Notes under the pieces: model-generated
Databases searched by the model: none
Told to the model about the DNA's origin: nothing
The model's input: only the letters and a program-made list of their open reading frames with translations
Position numbers and translations under genes: made by a program
Shown here: positions 1-8,704 of the stretch, piece after piece
How the letters are laid out: each line of letters begins with the position of its first letter
Numbering within the stretch: the first letter of the stretch is position 1
Source of the DNA: a virus
Strand: one strand, 5' to 3'
IMG/VR virus record: IMGVR_UViG_3300031669_004967
Coordinates: 1 to 31,216 of that record
Length of the DNA: 31,216 nucleotides

Positions 1-1
1 G

Positions 2-76
2 TATAAGACGAAATTAAAAATTTCAAAAAAAGAGTATAAAGAAAAACTAAAAAAAATTAAACAGAGTAATAAATAA
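2..76 (+). CDS. 3' end of an upstream gene (partial)
   Basis: An open frame enters from the left edge and stops at TAA 74-76, giving a 24-residue Lys-rich tail (starts YKTKLKISKK, ends KQSNK). Lysine-rich C-termini are common in AT-rich phage genes, but the fragment is too short for a family call. It could be a chance open frame in A-rich DNA. It is on the same strand as the genes that follow. Confidence 0.4.
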   Translation, partial: YKTKLKISKKEYKEKLKKIKQSNK

Positions 77-120
77 AAATAAATATTGGATAATAAATTT
101 TTAGAATATTAATTAATAAA

Positions 121-136
121 TTGGAACAAATTAATA
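121..136 (+). promoter_or_regulatory. Putative phage promoter motif, weak copy
   Basis: TTGGAACAAATTAATA resembles the recurring motif TTAGAACAAAATATAAA seen in other gaps of this window. It lies 31 bases before the start of the first glycosyltransferase gene and upstream of its ribosome binding site. It is the most divergent copy with the distal half kept. The promoter role is inferred from recurrence and position only. Confidence 0.3.
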
Positions 137-167
137 AAATAGACCAAAAACACGAAAGGAATTTTAT

Positions 168-2891
168 ATGAAGTTAGTAGATATGTTGAAAAATGAAGGA
201 CAAAATTTAAAAGATGATATAACTAAAAGAACTGATGCCAAGGAATTATTAATTTCTGCAAAATTTAGTGATGGTCATATCCATCATATCTTACCAGATC
301 AAAAAGTTGCAAAAGAATTAGTAGAGGATATAGCTCCTCACGTCAATCTAGAATTTTCATCAGGTGGACAAGGTTCAACAAAGGATCCTCCCTCTGAGGT
401 TGTATTTCACAATAGACAAGCAATTGGAGATGTATTAACATTTACATCAGCAGTTCGTGATTTTAAAGAAGCATTTCCAAATACAAGGGTCGGAGTAATT
501 TCAACAGCTATGCATATTTGGGATAATAATCCAAATATAGATCATCAGTTTAAAGATGCAGATAAGGTTGTTAAAATAGGTCCAGGTTTTCTTACGAATA
601 AATCAAATTACTGGAATCATCATATGTGTAATGCGTTTCGTTTGGATATTCAAAATAAATTAGGTGTCAAGTTTTTACAGGGACCAATTAGACCTGATAT
701 CTGGATGACAAAAGAAGAAATGCAAAGACCTCCTATTATTGATGGTCCTTATTGGATTTTTATTTATGGAGGTGAACCTGGATGGCCAACGAAGCAATAT
801 CATAGATGGCAAGAAGTTATTAACTGTTTAAGGAATGATATTAAGATTGTACAACTAGGTGTCAAGTCTCATCCATATCCTGTATTAAATGGTGTAGTAG
901 ATTATGTAGGAAAGACAGAAAATAGAGATACTGGTATTCGTGATTTATTTAATATCTTTCTTCATTCACAAGGAAGTTTTGGTCTTGTATCTATGCATAT
1001 GCATCTGTCTGCTGTTTTTGGTAACCCTTGTGTTGTTGTAGCAGGAGGTCGAGAACCAGCATGGTTTACCCACTATTATGGTCATCAATATGTTGAAAGA
1101 AATGGAACCTTGCCCTGTGTACAACATACTGCATGCTGGGCGTGTAAATTAGAAGGATGTAAAAATCTTGTAAGTTTTGAAGATAGAAAAATTCCTAAAT
1201 GTGTTGATATTATTGAACCTGAAGAAATTGCTACAGCAGTTAGAAATTACTATACAGGGGGCAGATTAGAATATGGAAAGAAAATTCCAAACACATTCTT
1301 TAAAAATATTACAGGCGAAAAGAGGGTTTTTGTTGCACCAAAACCTGAAGCTGTTGATGAAGATTTATTAAATAAGTATGGATTTAAATGGGGTGGTGGT
1401 AGTGTAACAGATAGAGATTGGTTATTTATCAGAGATATCTTTAAAAAGTATAATGTAAAAACTGTTATTGAATTTGGTTGTGGTTTGTCAACCTTACTTT
1501 ATAGTACATTAGTTGATAAAGTAATATCATTTGAAACGCAACCTGGATGGATTAAGAAAATTTCTAGTATGATTCCTAAAGATAAAGATGTTAAAATCTA
1601 TCATTGGGATGGAAAGAATTTTAATCTTCCTCTAGGAGAACCAAATAGATTTGATTTTGCATTTGTTGATGGACCCGCCGGAGGACCAAATAGGGAATGG
1701 TCAACGAAAGCTGCGTCAGAATTATCTGACCTTGTTGTTGTTCATGATGCTGGTCGAGTTCCTGAAAGAGAATGGCAGAAAAAACACCTAGAAGGTAAAT
1801 ATACAATGAAATCTAAAGGTGGGCACCGATGCCATTTCTGGGTCAAGAATGAAAGTACAAATCCAGAAATACCAAAGTTAGAGCAACGAGAGATAGCTAA
1901 AATTGATGTAGATACACAGAAACCATTAGCAAGAGTTATTTCCACATGTCGTGGATATGGGGGAAGTGAAAGATCAACTCTCTATATTATGAAAATGTTA
2001 AGAGAAAAAGGTTATAGAGTTGATCTTATATCAACAGGTAACATCTGTACTCCTTATTTAAATGATATACCAGAAGGAGTACGAAAAACAGATTGGTCAA
2101 CAATACAAGAACCTGCTGATGTAACTATACTTTATTGCAGTGATACGATCTGGGGATATCACAAACCACCGTGGACTGATGTTATGCCAACATTAAATAC
2201 TAAAAGAAAGGTTATGGTATTAAACTTTAAAATTGGTGGAGCAGGAAATGTTGAATGGACAAAAGGATGGGATAAGTATATGTTTCTTAGCTCAGAACAC
2301 GAAGGTGAATTATTACAAAGACTTCCAGATGTTAAAACAGTTGTTATGCCTCCACCAACAGATCTTACAGAGTATTTTAAAATCCAACCCAATTATGAGT
2401 TTCCTCTTAGACTTATTAGACATAATTCACAACGCGATGCAAAACATCATCCAAATACAAATACTCATATTAGAGAAGTTTTAAGAATGGATAACTCAAT
2501 TCAATTTCATTACATGCCGGCATTTAGTGAAACATTTGAGCATCCAAATATCTTTAAGTTTAAGGTAAATGAATTGAAGGTTCATGATTTTCTATCTCGT
2601 GGGAACCTGTTCATGTACAAATTGCCTGACTCGTACACAGAGGGCGGTCCAAAAGTGATCCTTGAGGCGATGGCGAGCGGTCTTCCTTGTATAGTTGATA
2701 ACCACTCTGGTCCTAAAGATAGGGTTGATGATAATACAGGTTGGAGATGTGATACGTGGGAAGACTACAAAAGAGTTATTCAAGAGGTTTTAGACAATCC
2801 CCTTCTGTTAAAAATCAAGGGACGTGAAGCTAGAATAAAAGCTAAAAAAGAATTTTTACCTGAACGATGGATTGAGGAGATATTGAAATGA
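168..2891 (+). CDS. Three-domain glycosyltransferase / methyltransferase / glycosyltransferase
   Basis: This 907-residue protein appears to fuse three enzymes. Residues about 70-365 look like a GT-B, GT9-type (heptosyltransferase-like) glycosyltransferase, with the stretch GEPGWPTKQYHRW near 201 and a C-terminal nucleotide-sugar lobe near 275-295. Residues about 400-575 look like a class I SAM methyltransferase, with motif I VIEFGCGLST near 433 and a DFAFVDGPAGG acidic motif. Residues about 595-907 look like a GT4-type glycosyltransferase, with GGSERS near its start and the E-x7-E signature EGGPKVILE at E825 and E833. ATG 168 is preceded by AAAGGA at good spacing. The ATGA overlap with the next gene points to translational coupling. 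It probably builds or caps a glycan in the infected cell; donor, acceptor and target are unknown. Confidence 0.8.
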   Translation: MKLVDMLKNEGQNLKDDITKRTDAKELLISAKFSDGHIHHILPDQKVAKELVEDIAPHVNLEFSSGGQGSTKDPPSEVVFHNRQAIGDVLTFTSAVRDFKEAFPNTRVGVISTAMHIWDNNPNIDHQFKDADKVVKIGPGFLTNKSNYWNHHMCNAFRLDIQNKLGVKFLQGPIRPDIWMTKEEMQRPPIIDGPYWIFIYGGEPGWPTKQYHRWQEVINCLRNDIKIVQLGVKSHPYPVLNGVVDYVGKTENRDTGIRDLFNIFLHSQGSFGLVSMHMHLSAVFGNPCVVVAGGREPAWFTHYYGHQYVERNGTLPCVQHTACWACKLEGCKNLVSFEDRKIPKCVDIIEPEEIATAVRNYYTGGRLEYGKKIPNTFFKNITGEKRVFVAPKPEAVDEDLLNKYGFKWGGGSVTDRDWLFIRDIFKKYNVKTVIEFGCGLSTLLYSTLVDKVISFETQPGWIKKISSMIPKDKDVKIYHWDGKNFNLPLGEPNRFDFAFVDGPAGGPNREWSTKAASELSDLVVVHDAGRVPEREWQKKHLEGKYTMKSKGGHRCHFWVKNESTNPEIPKLEQREIAKIDVDTQKPLARVISTCRGYGGSERSTLYIMKMLREKGYRVDLISTGNICTPYLNDIPEGVRKTDWSTIQEPADVTILYCSDTIWGYHKPPWTDVMPTLNTKRKVMVLNFKIGGAGNVEWTKGWDKYMFLSSEHEGELLQRLPDVKTVVMPPPTDLTEYFKIQPNYEFPLRLIRHNSQRDAKHHPNTNTHIREVLRMDNSIQFHYMPAFSETFEHPNIFKFKVNELKVHDFLSRGNLFMYKLPDSYTEGGPKVILEAMASGLPCIVDNHSGPKDRVDDNTGWRCDTWEDYKRVIQEVLDNPLLLKIKGREARIKAKKEFLPERWIEEILK

Positions 2892-3493
2892 GAAGTTCAT
2901 ATAAAGAGAATAATTATGGTGATGTTTTATTGTCTCTTATAATTGGGAAGAAACCAGAGATGTGTGTGGAGGTTGGAGTTTTAGATGGTTATAGCACTTT
3001 GCATATTGCTCGGGGTCTAAAATTTAATAAAGAAGTATCTGGAGTTGAGGGAAAATTATGGTCCTGGGATTTATGGGATGAATATGAATATAAGCATGGA
3101 AATGAGGATGAGGTTCAAAAATTAATTGATGATGAAGGACTTACAGATTTTGTTAATTTAAGTTCAGGTGATGCATTTGATGTTTCACATATAATTGCAT
3201 CTCGTACAGTTGATTTTCTTCATGTTGATATAAGCAACAATGGAAATATATTAAAGAAAGTTATGAATTTTTGGAGTCATAGATTGAGAGAATGTGGGAT
3301 AATTGCATTTGAAGGGGGAAGCGAAGAAAGGGATAATATTGAATGGATGGTTAAATATCATAAACCTAAGATAAGAGAAGAATTAAAAAATAATAAAATA
3401 ATAAAAGAAGACTTTGGATATTATATAATGTCTGCTTTTCCTTCAATGACAATATTTCAAAAGAAAGGATGTTTAAATGAAATCTATAGATGA
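2888..3493 (+). CDS. Class I SAM-dependent methyltransferase-like protein
   Basis: The 201-residue protein carries a methyltransferase motif I (VEVGVLDGYST) at about residues 27-37 and an acidic strand DFLHVDIS near residue 110, as in the Methyltransf_24-type Rossmann families found in sugar-biosynthesis clusters. Its ATG overlaps the stop of the three-domain gene by four bases, so the two are probably translated together. Its 3' end overlaps the next gene by 17 bases. A sugar or glycan O-methyltransferase role is inferred from context; the substrate is unknown. Confidence 0.65.
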   Translation: MRSSYKENNYGDVLLSLIIGKKPEMCVEVGVLDGYSTLHIARGLKFNKEVSGVEGKLWSWDLWDEYEYKHGNEDEVQKLIDDEGLTDFVNLSSGDAFDVSHIIASRTVDFLHVDISNNGNILKKVMNFWSHRLRECGIIAFEGGSEERDNIEWMVKYHKPKIREELKNNKIIKEDFGYYIMSAFPSMTIFQKKGCLNEIYR

Positions 3494-4112
3494 TTTTCAT
3501 AAGTATTATGAAAAAAATAGAATGTGGGAAAATACAAAATGGTTGGGTATTCCAATTTGGAAATTGCCATTTGATGCATTTGTTATCCAAGAATTAATAT
3601 ATAAGGTTAAACCTGATTATATTATTGAGACAGGAACCGGATTTGGCGGTTCATCAATTTTTTATGCTTCAATTCTGGAGTTGATGTATCATGGTCAGGT
3701 TATAACAATAGACACTGATCATACAAAACTACAACTTTCTATGTGTTATAATTCTGGTGTTCTATCGAGAATAAATTGCGTTACTAGAAATAGTATTGAT
3801 CCTGATATAGTTAAAGTGGTTAGTAGATATGCTACCAATAAACGATGTATGGTTATTTTAGATTCATGGCACAGTTATGATCATGTTTTAAAAGAGATGG
3901 AATTGTATTCACAATTTGTTGCAGTTGGTTCTTATATGATAGTAGAGGACTCACATGTAAGTGGTCATCCAGTGAAATGGGAATATGGGAAAGGTCCTTT
4001 TGAGGCAGTGAAGAAATTTTTAAAAACAAATGATGATTTTGAGATAGATAAAGAATGTGAGAAATTTCTCATGACATTTAATCCCAATGGATATTTAAGG
4101 AAAATAAAATGA
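3477..4112 (+). CDS. CmcI-like (cephalosporin hydroxylase family) methyltransferase
   Basis: The 211-residue protein has the layout of the CmcI/rhamnosyl O-methyltransferase family: N-terminal MWENTKWLGIPIWKLPFD, then the SAM-binding strand IIETGTGFGGSSIFYA near residue 51, ITIDTD near 76, VILDSWHSYDHV near 123 and IVEDSHVSGHP near 156. The D-S-x-H and E-D-S-H residues match the metal and substrate site of that family. Despite the family name, phage and cell-surface members are usually sugar methyltransferases. The start overlaps the previous gene by 17 bases and is preceded by AAAGAAAGGATG, which supplies a binding site. It probably methylates a glycan made by this cassette. Confidence 0.75.
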   Translation: MKSIDDFHKYYEKNRMWENTKWLGIPIWKLPFDAFVIQELIYKVKPDYIIETGTGFGGSSIFYASILELMYHGQVITIDTDHTKLQLSMCYNSGVLSRINCVTRNSIDPDIVKVVSRYATNKRCMVILDSWHSYDHVLKEMELYSQFVAVGSYMIVEDSHVSGHPVKWEYGKGPFEAVKKFLKTNDDFEIDKECEKFLMTFNPNGYLRKIK

Positions 4113-4267
4113 GTTGTCCTACGTGCAAATCAACGGAAATTTACGTATTAGGGACCACGACATCCACAATGGATTCAGGTTGGTTAAAATGTTATTGCTG
4201 CGGTCAGGTTTTTCGAGTTTATAAGGGATATAAAGATGACAGTAAAAACAGTAAAAATCTAAAATAA
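4109..4267 (+). CDS. Mini zinc-ribbon protein (52 aa)
   Basis: A 52-residue frame starts at ATG 4109, overlapping the previous stop in an ATGA junction. It begins MSCPTCKSTEIYVLG and has a second cluster LKCYCCGQVFRVYKG, giving two cysteine pairs (C3/C6 and C28/C30/C31) about 22 residues apart, as in a zinc ribbon. The tail is Lys/Asn/Ser-rich. It fills the space before the aminotransferase gene exactly. A metal-binding fold is likely; the function is unknown. It may bind nucleic acid or stabilise a partner enzyme. Confidence 0.65.
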   Translation: MSCPTCKSTEIYVLGTTTSTMDSGWLKCYCCGQVFRVYKGYKDDSKNSKNLK

Positions 4268-4288
4268 AGGAAATGTAAGGAGATTGAA

Positions 4289-5389
4289 ATGATACCCCTA
4301 TTTAAGGTAATGATGAGTGAGAAGGTACGAGAGCCATTAATTGAAACTTTGTATTCTGGTTATATAGGACAGGGTCCAAAAGTAACTGAATTTGAAATTG
4401 CTCTTTCCAATAAATTTAATAATCCATATGGATTAACAACATCTGCAGGAACACATGCTTTACATTTAGCTTTACGTTTATCTGGAGTTGGACCCGGCGA
4501 TGAGGTTATTACAACCCCTCTAACCTGTACAGCAACAAATTTTCCAATACTTATGCAGGGTGCTGATATTGTATGGGCAGATGTTAAAGAGGATTTTAAC
4601 ATTGATCCTCTTGATGTTGAAAGAAAAATAACCGAAAAAACAAAAGCTATTATTTGTGTGCATTGGGGAGGATATCCCTGTGATATGAAGGAGTTACATG
4701 ATATCGCAGTGAAACATGATATTAAATTAATTGAAGATGCTGCTCATACTTATGGTTCAACTTATTGTAAAACCATTATAGGAGATTGTAAATATTCCGA
4801 CTTTGTAATGATGAGTTTTCAAGCAATAAAACACCTTACAACAGTTGATGGTGGCGTTTTATTTTGTCGAAATTATTCTGATTATGAAAGAGGAAAGCTT
4901 CTAAGATGGTATGGTATTAATAGAGAAAGTTTACGTCGGGATATGAGATGTGAGGAAGAGATTTTAGAATATGGTTATAAATATCATATGAGTGATGTTT
5001 GTGCTACCATTGGTTTATATAATATGAGTTTAGCTGACGAGAATGTTAAGAAGTGTCAAGAGAACGCTATCTACTATAATAAAGAGCTATCTAATATTAG
5101 TGGAGTCAATTTAACTCAAACTAAAGATGATAGAGAGTCATCATATTGGTTATATAGTTTGCTGACGAAAGACAGAGATGGATTTTCAAAAATGATGACT
5201 GATAGTGGTATTCACGTCTCCAAGGTGCACGAGCGAAATGATATACATGCTTGTGTTAGAGATTTTGAGTGTGATAGTTTACCTGTACTAAATTCCATTA
5301 ATAAAGAATTAATATCAATTCCAGTTGGTTCATGGGTGGATGAAGAATCTAGAGAATATATTGCACAGAGAATATCGGAAGGATGGTAA
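4289..5389 (+). CDS. DegT/DnrJ/EryC1/StrS-family sugar aminotransferase
   Basis: This 366-residue, near full-length PLP enzyme would transfer an amino group to a nucleotide-linked keto-sugar. Visible family features are GYIGQGPKVTEFE near residue 24, TSAGTHALHLAL near 51-62, the PLP-ring aspartate in IEDAAHTYGS (D150) and the Schiff-base lysine in MMSFQAIKHLTTVDGG (K181). ATG 4289 follows AAGGAG at six bases. Its presence implies that the glycan contains an amino sugar. No dehydratase that would supply the keto-sugar is seen here, so that step must come from the host or from outside the window. Confidence 0.9.
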   Translation: MIPLFKVMMSEKVREPLIETLYSGYIGQGPKVTEFEIALSNKFNNPYGLTTSAGTHALHLALRLSGVGPGDEVITTPLTCTATNFPILMQGADIVWADVKEDFNIDPLDVERKITEKTKAIICVHWGGYPCDMKELHDIAVKHDIKLIEDAAHTYGSTYCKTIIGDCKYSDFVMMSFQAIKHLTTVDGGVLFCRNYSDYERGKLLRWYGINRESLRRDMRCEEEILEYGYKYHMSDVCATIGLYNMSLADENVKKCQENAIYYNKELSNISGVNLTQTKDDRESSYWLYSLLTKDRDGFSKMMTDSGIHVSKVHERNDIHACVRDFECDSLPVLNSINKELISIPVGSWVDEESREYIAQRISEGW

Positions 5390-5394
5390 ATAAA

Positions 5395-6099
5395 ATGGAA
5401 GTAACATTTAAACATGGTGGCGGATGTGGAGACATGATTTATGGTCTAGCTACTATGTATAATCTTGGTGGCGGAACTCTTCATTTAAATATTGATCAAG
5501 ATAAGAAATTTTATAGATCATTATTAGAAGCTCAACCTTATGTAAAGGGTCTGATATATCATTCCTTCCTTGCACCCCAGTGGAAAGCATTTGATGTAGT
5601 TTATAATTTAGATGAATTTAGAAACCAACCATTTAACACTTATACAATATTAGAATGTCATGCGATGGCATTTAAATTAAATTTTAATTTAGATGCTCCC
5701 TGGTTATTCAATATTCAACCTAAATATGTTGCTGATATTATTATCAATGATACAGGCAAATTGAGGTGGGAAGGTATTACAATTGATTGGGAAGAACTTC
5801 GAGGATTTGAAGATAGAGCAGTATTTGTTGGTCTTGATCATGAGTATAAAAACTTCTGTGAAAATAGAAAATATAATATTAAGAGATATGAGATAAAAGA
5901 TGCTATGGAGTTTGCTGAAATTATTAAAGGATCAAAGTTTTATTTGGGTAATCAGTCAACAGGACTTGCTATAGCTGAAGGATTAAAAGTTCCACGATTT
6001 GCAGATTTATATTTAGGAAGATCCAAACAATATCCCAAAGGAAAGACAGGTCATTGGAAATTAGAAAGTGAATTGGTGAGGAGGTATTTAGATGTCTAA
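5395..6099 (+). CDS. GT-B-like glycosyltransferase (heptosyltransferase-like)
   Basis: About 234 residues. The N-terminal strand and glycine loop HGGGCGDMIYGLATMYNLGGG resembles the first Rossmann motif of GT9-like proteins (compare GDxI), and the C-terminal GNQSTGLAIAEGLKVPR resembles their nucleotide-sugar lobe. It is shorter than classical heptosyltransferases (about 320-350 residues). An upstream in-frame ATG at 5383 lies directly on the GGAAGGA ribosome site, so ATG 5395, ten bases after it, is preferred. The gene overlaps the sulfotransferase-like gene by eight bases. Glycosyl transfer is likely; donor and acceptor are unknown. Confidence 0.6.
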   Translation: MEVTFKHGGGCGDMIYGLATMYNLGGGTLHLNIDQDKKFYRSLLEAQPYVKGLIYHSFLAPQWKAFDVVYNLDEFRNQPFNTYTILECHAMAFKLNFNLDAPWLFNIQPKYVADIIINDTGKLRWEGITIDWEELRGFEDRAVFVGLDHEYKNFCENRKYNIKRYEIKDAMEFAEIIKGSKFYLGNQSTGLAIAEGLKVPRFADLYLGRSKQYPKGKTGHWKLESELVRRYLDV

Positions 6100-6727
6100 A
6101 GTATTTTTAGTTTTTGGACCAGAGAGTTCAGGAAATAATTTAACATCATTAATATTAAAGACGATGTCCTGCTATTGGGAAGAACCTCAACTGTTGGACA
6201 AATTTATTGTTGGAGAAATGAGTTTAGCTGGAATTACTGATAATCCAAATTTAGTGTTAAGACGAAGTGTTCCTTATGGAAGAGAATGGTTTGATCCAAC
6301 GACTGCTTCTTTAGAATTTGAAAGATGCGGATATAAAATGTACACTATTGTTTTACAAAGAGAGTGGATGGCAACTATGTTATCTAATTATTATCATAGA
6401 GCTTCAGATGTTGGAGAAGCTTGGAATACATTAGTTTCAGCAGAAATACATATTGCAAAATTCTTACATTTGCTTAAACCATTTTATATTTTAAATACAT
6501 CTGCATTAATGAAGGATCCTGAACCTTGTATAAAAGGTCTGGAAATATTTACAGGACTGAAATGGCCAAAAGATGTTCCTTACAATAGTATTATAAAAGA
6601 TTCTGATATTGGAAGACACCAGTTATTGTTAGATCATGGATTTAATTCTATTGACCGGATGATACATAAGAAGTATATAACAAGACCGAAAGCAGTGGTG
6701 AAGAGAACTAGTGCAAAAGAGAGATAG
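6092..6727 (+). CDS. Sulfotransferase-like P-loop protein
   Basis: The 211-residue protein opens with a beta strand and P-loop-like turn, FLVFGPESSGNNLTSL (residues 5-20). This resembles the PAPS-binding loop of sulfotransferases more than an ATPase Walker A, because the GK[ST] lysine is missing. Further on come IVLQREWMATMLSNYYHRA near 89-107, a possible 3'-phosphate-binding stretch, and the helix-rich C-terminus typical of the fold. ATG 6092 overlaps the preceding stop by eight bases and follows GAGGAGG. Within the cassette it may sulfate the glycan. A nucleotide kinase-like fold is a less likely alternative. Confidence 0.6.
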   Translation: MSKVFLVFGPESSGNNLTSLILKTMSCYWEEPQLLDKFIVGEMSLAGITDNPNLVLRRSVPYGREWFDPTTASLEFERCGYKMYTIVLQREWMATMLSNYYHRASDVGEAWNTLVSAEIHIAKFLHLLKPFYILNTSALMKDPEPCIKGLEIFTGLKWPKDVPYNSIIKDSDIGRHQLLLDHGFNSIDRMIHKKYITRPKAVVKRTSAKER

Positions 6728-6736
6728 GAGAATAAA

Positions 6737-7783
6737 ATGGTTGTAGAAAGTAATAAATTTCATCTAAATGATTTTCCTTTGAGAGCTGATAAAGCAATAG
6801 TTGTAACATCTTGGGATGGTCATAGATTATTTCTTAAAAAGACACTAGAAAAATATATGGAAACTGGAGCTTATGTAATATGTAGTTATGATTGTAAGGG
6901 AGAGTTTCCAAGTTCTGATATTATGAAAATTCCACACTCTTGGGTATTTAAACATAGAACTTATGGAGCAGATAAAAGAATTGGTTGGTTATGGGATACA
7001 GTCTATGCTGCTGGTGTGTTATTAAGAATGAATGAAGTGAGAGTTGTATTTACAGCAAACGGAGATTGTATATGGGAGAATCCAAAAGGAATAAATGATA
7101 TTGTTAAATTACTGGGTAATGATTGTGATATGATGGCATCCTCTACTGAACCAAATCTAACTCATACTTGTAGTGTTATGTTTAAAGCGTATATATATCA
7201 AAGACTTGCGGATTTTATTACAGACACTCTAAAACATAATATACCAAAATCATATAGTCCAGAAGTTATCTTAAGAGATTTTATAAATCATAATAATATC
7301 AAAAATGGGATTGCTCCAATACAACCAATCTATCCTCCTAATCATAGATATAAAGGAGTGGATCATTATAATGCATATGAAGAAGATAGCACATGGAAAA
7401 GAATTTTGGGATTTAGAAATCTTGGAGCTGAACATAAACAATCACCTGTAGAACATTTAGAACCTATTCCAAAAAAATATATTGATTTCAAACACGACTA
7501 TTTTACAAAGCATGAAATGGTGTTACATAAATATTATGAAACAAATGATAGAAGATGGTTATATAAATATTGGGCAGAAGGAGAGGATTCATATTGGAAT
7601 AGAAGATATTATCCAATAGAATATTATGGAAAGGAACCACTACATGATGATTCAAAAAGGAATGAGCTTGGACCTCCATCTGAAAGATTAAACCATTTCA
7701 TTAGACAAGAGTTTCAATCATTTGTTTTAAAGGATGAAGAATATTATGAGAAATGGAAAGATGTAATAGAAGGGAGTAATTAA
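6737..7783 (+). CDS. Putative GT-A-like glycosyltransferase, paralogue 1
   Basis: The 348-residue protein has a central stretch RVVFTANGDCIWENP (about 102-116), a DxD-like element placed as in GT-A enzymes, after an N-terminal alpha/beta half starting at AIVVTSWDGHRLFLKKTL. The same ANGDCI-x-E-x-P core occurs in the next gene, so the two are probably related. The C-terminal third is rich in Tyr, Trp and charged residues. A TAGGAG ribosome site precedes ATG 6737, and the stop overlaps the next ATG by one base. I do not recognise an exact family; the transferase role is inferred from the motif and neighbours. Confidence 0.5.
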   Translation: MVVESNKFHLNDFPLRADKAIVVTSWDGHRLFLKKTLEKYMETGAYVICSYDCKGEFPSSDIMKIPHSWVFKHRTYGADKRIGWLWDTVYAAGVLLRMNEVRVVFTANGDCIWENPKGINDIVKLLGNDCDMMASSTEPNLTHTCSVMFKAYIYQRLADFITDTLKHNIPKSYSPEVILRDFINHNNIKNGIAPIQPIYPPNHRYKGVDHYNAYEEDSTWKRILGFRNLGAEHKQSPVEHLEPIPKKYIDFKHDYFTKHEMVLHKYYETNDRRWLYKYWAEGEDSYWNRRYYPIEYYGKEPLHDDSKRNELGPPSERLNHFIRQEFQSFVLKDEEYYEKWKDVIEGSN

Positions 7784-8652
7784 TGACAATAACTAGAGCT
7801 TTATTGAAGGATGAAAAAATATCTGCTAAAGATCGTGCATATTATAAAGATATTTTGAAGGGTTATGAAGAATGTGACAAATTTGCTATTAAGGCATTGA
7901 AACCTTTGGGAATACTATTAACCTCGCATCCTGGAAATAGACCATTTCTAACAGCATCAGTTAAATCTCATAAGAAGCTTGGTTACTGGTTAGCAGTTGT
8001 TTATGATAACTATTGGAATCCCATTCATAAGGGTGCCTCATTTGATGGTCTAATGCCAAAGAGAGAAGTGTTTGATGAAATTGATACATTTATAATTTCA
8101 AGATATCAAACCTGGGGTGGAGTTCTATACCCTTATTTTTGGTGTTTAAAATTTGGTCTTCAAACCATGGGTAGTTTTGAATATGTTTATTGTGCAAATG
8201 GGGATTGCATATTAGAGAAACCTGAAAACTTTAACCAACTAATGGATATGATGGGTGATGCTGATATATTTGGAGTTGGTTGGGAGGAGAATAATAAAAG
8301 ACCCCTATTTAATACAACTGGATTTATTGCTAAAACTGTTGCTATTAATGCTATGATGAAACACTTTCAAGATCATTTAATTCCTTTAGACAACTATGAA
8401 AAATACGCTCAACAGATGGGGAATACAGAAGCACGTTTTGCTAGAGCTATAATAGATTTGGATTTGAAGTGTGTTAAACCCAAAGAAAATCCATTCAATA
8501 CACAAGTATGGAAACCTGGAGTCGGGACTTGGTATAAGACTGTAGGATTTAGACATATTCATGGTGAGTATAACTATCAAATGAGATATGGAAAAAAAGA
8601 AGAAATCCCTTGGGATTATATTGATGAAAAATATTTAAATAGAAAGAAATAA
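7783..8652 (+). CDS. Putative GT-A-like glycosyltransferase, paralogue 2
   Basis: The 289-residue protein has GILLTSHPGNRPFLTASVKSH near residue 45 (compare the paralogue's VVTSWDGHRLFLKKTL) and YVYCANGDCILEKPENF near 139-155, so order and spacing of the motifs match the preceding gene. A following DADIFGVGWEENNKRPLFNTTGFIA stretch fits the acceptor side of a GT-A fold. Its ATG overlaps the previous stop (TAATG). It is the last gene of the glycan cassette; a 52-base gap with a promoter-like motif follows. Substrate unknown. Confidence 0.5.
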   Translation: MTITRALLKDEKISAKDRAYYKDILKGYEECDKFAIKALKPLGILLTSHPGNRPFLTASVKSHKKLGYWLAVVYDNYWNPIHKGASFDGLMPKREVFDEIDTFIISRYQTWGGVLYPYFWCLKFGLQTMGSFEYVYCANGDCILEKPENFNQLMDMMGDADIFGVGWEENNKRPLFNTTGFIAKTVAINAMMKHFQDHLIPLDNYEKYAQQMGNTEARFARAIIDLDLKCVKPKENPFNTQVWKPGVGTWYKTVGFRHIHGEYNYQMRYGKKEEIPWDYIDEKYLNRKK

Positions 8653-8653
8653 A

Positions 8654-8670
8654 TAAGAACAAAATATAAA
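8654..8670 (+). promoter_or_regulatory. Putative phage promoter motif
   Basis: TAAGAACAAAATATAAA is a near-perfect copy of the recurring motif. It sits in the gap between the glycan cassette and the Ser-rich fibre gene, 34 bases before its ATG and upstream of its GAGGGG ribosome site. The TATAAA half resembles T4-type late promoters. Confidence 0.5.
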
Positions 8671-8704
8671 ATACCAATATAACGACTAGAGGGGTTCCTA
8701 TTAT

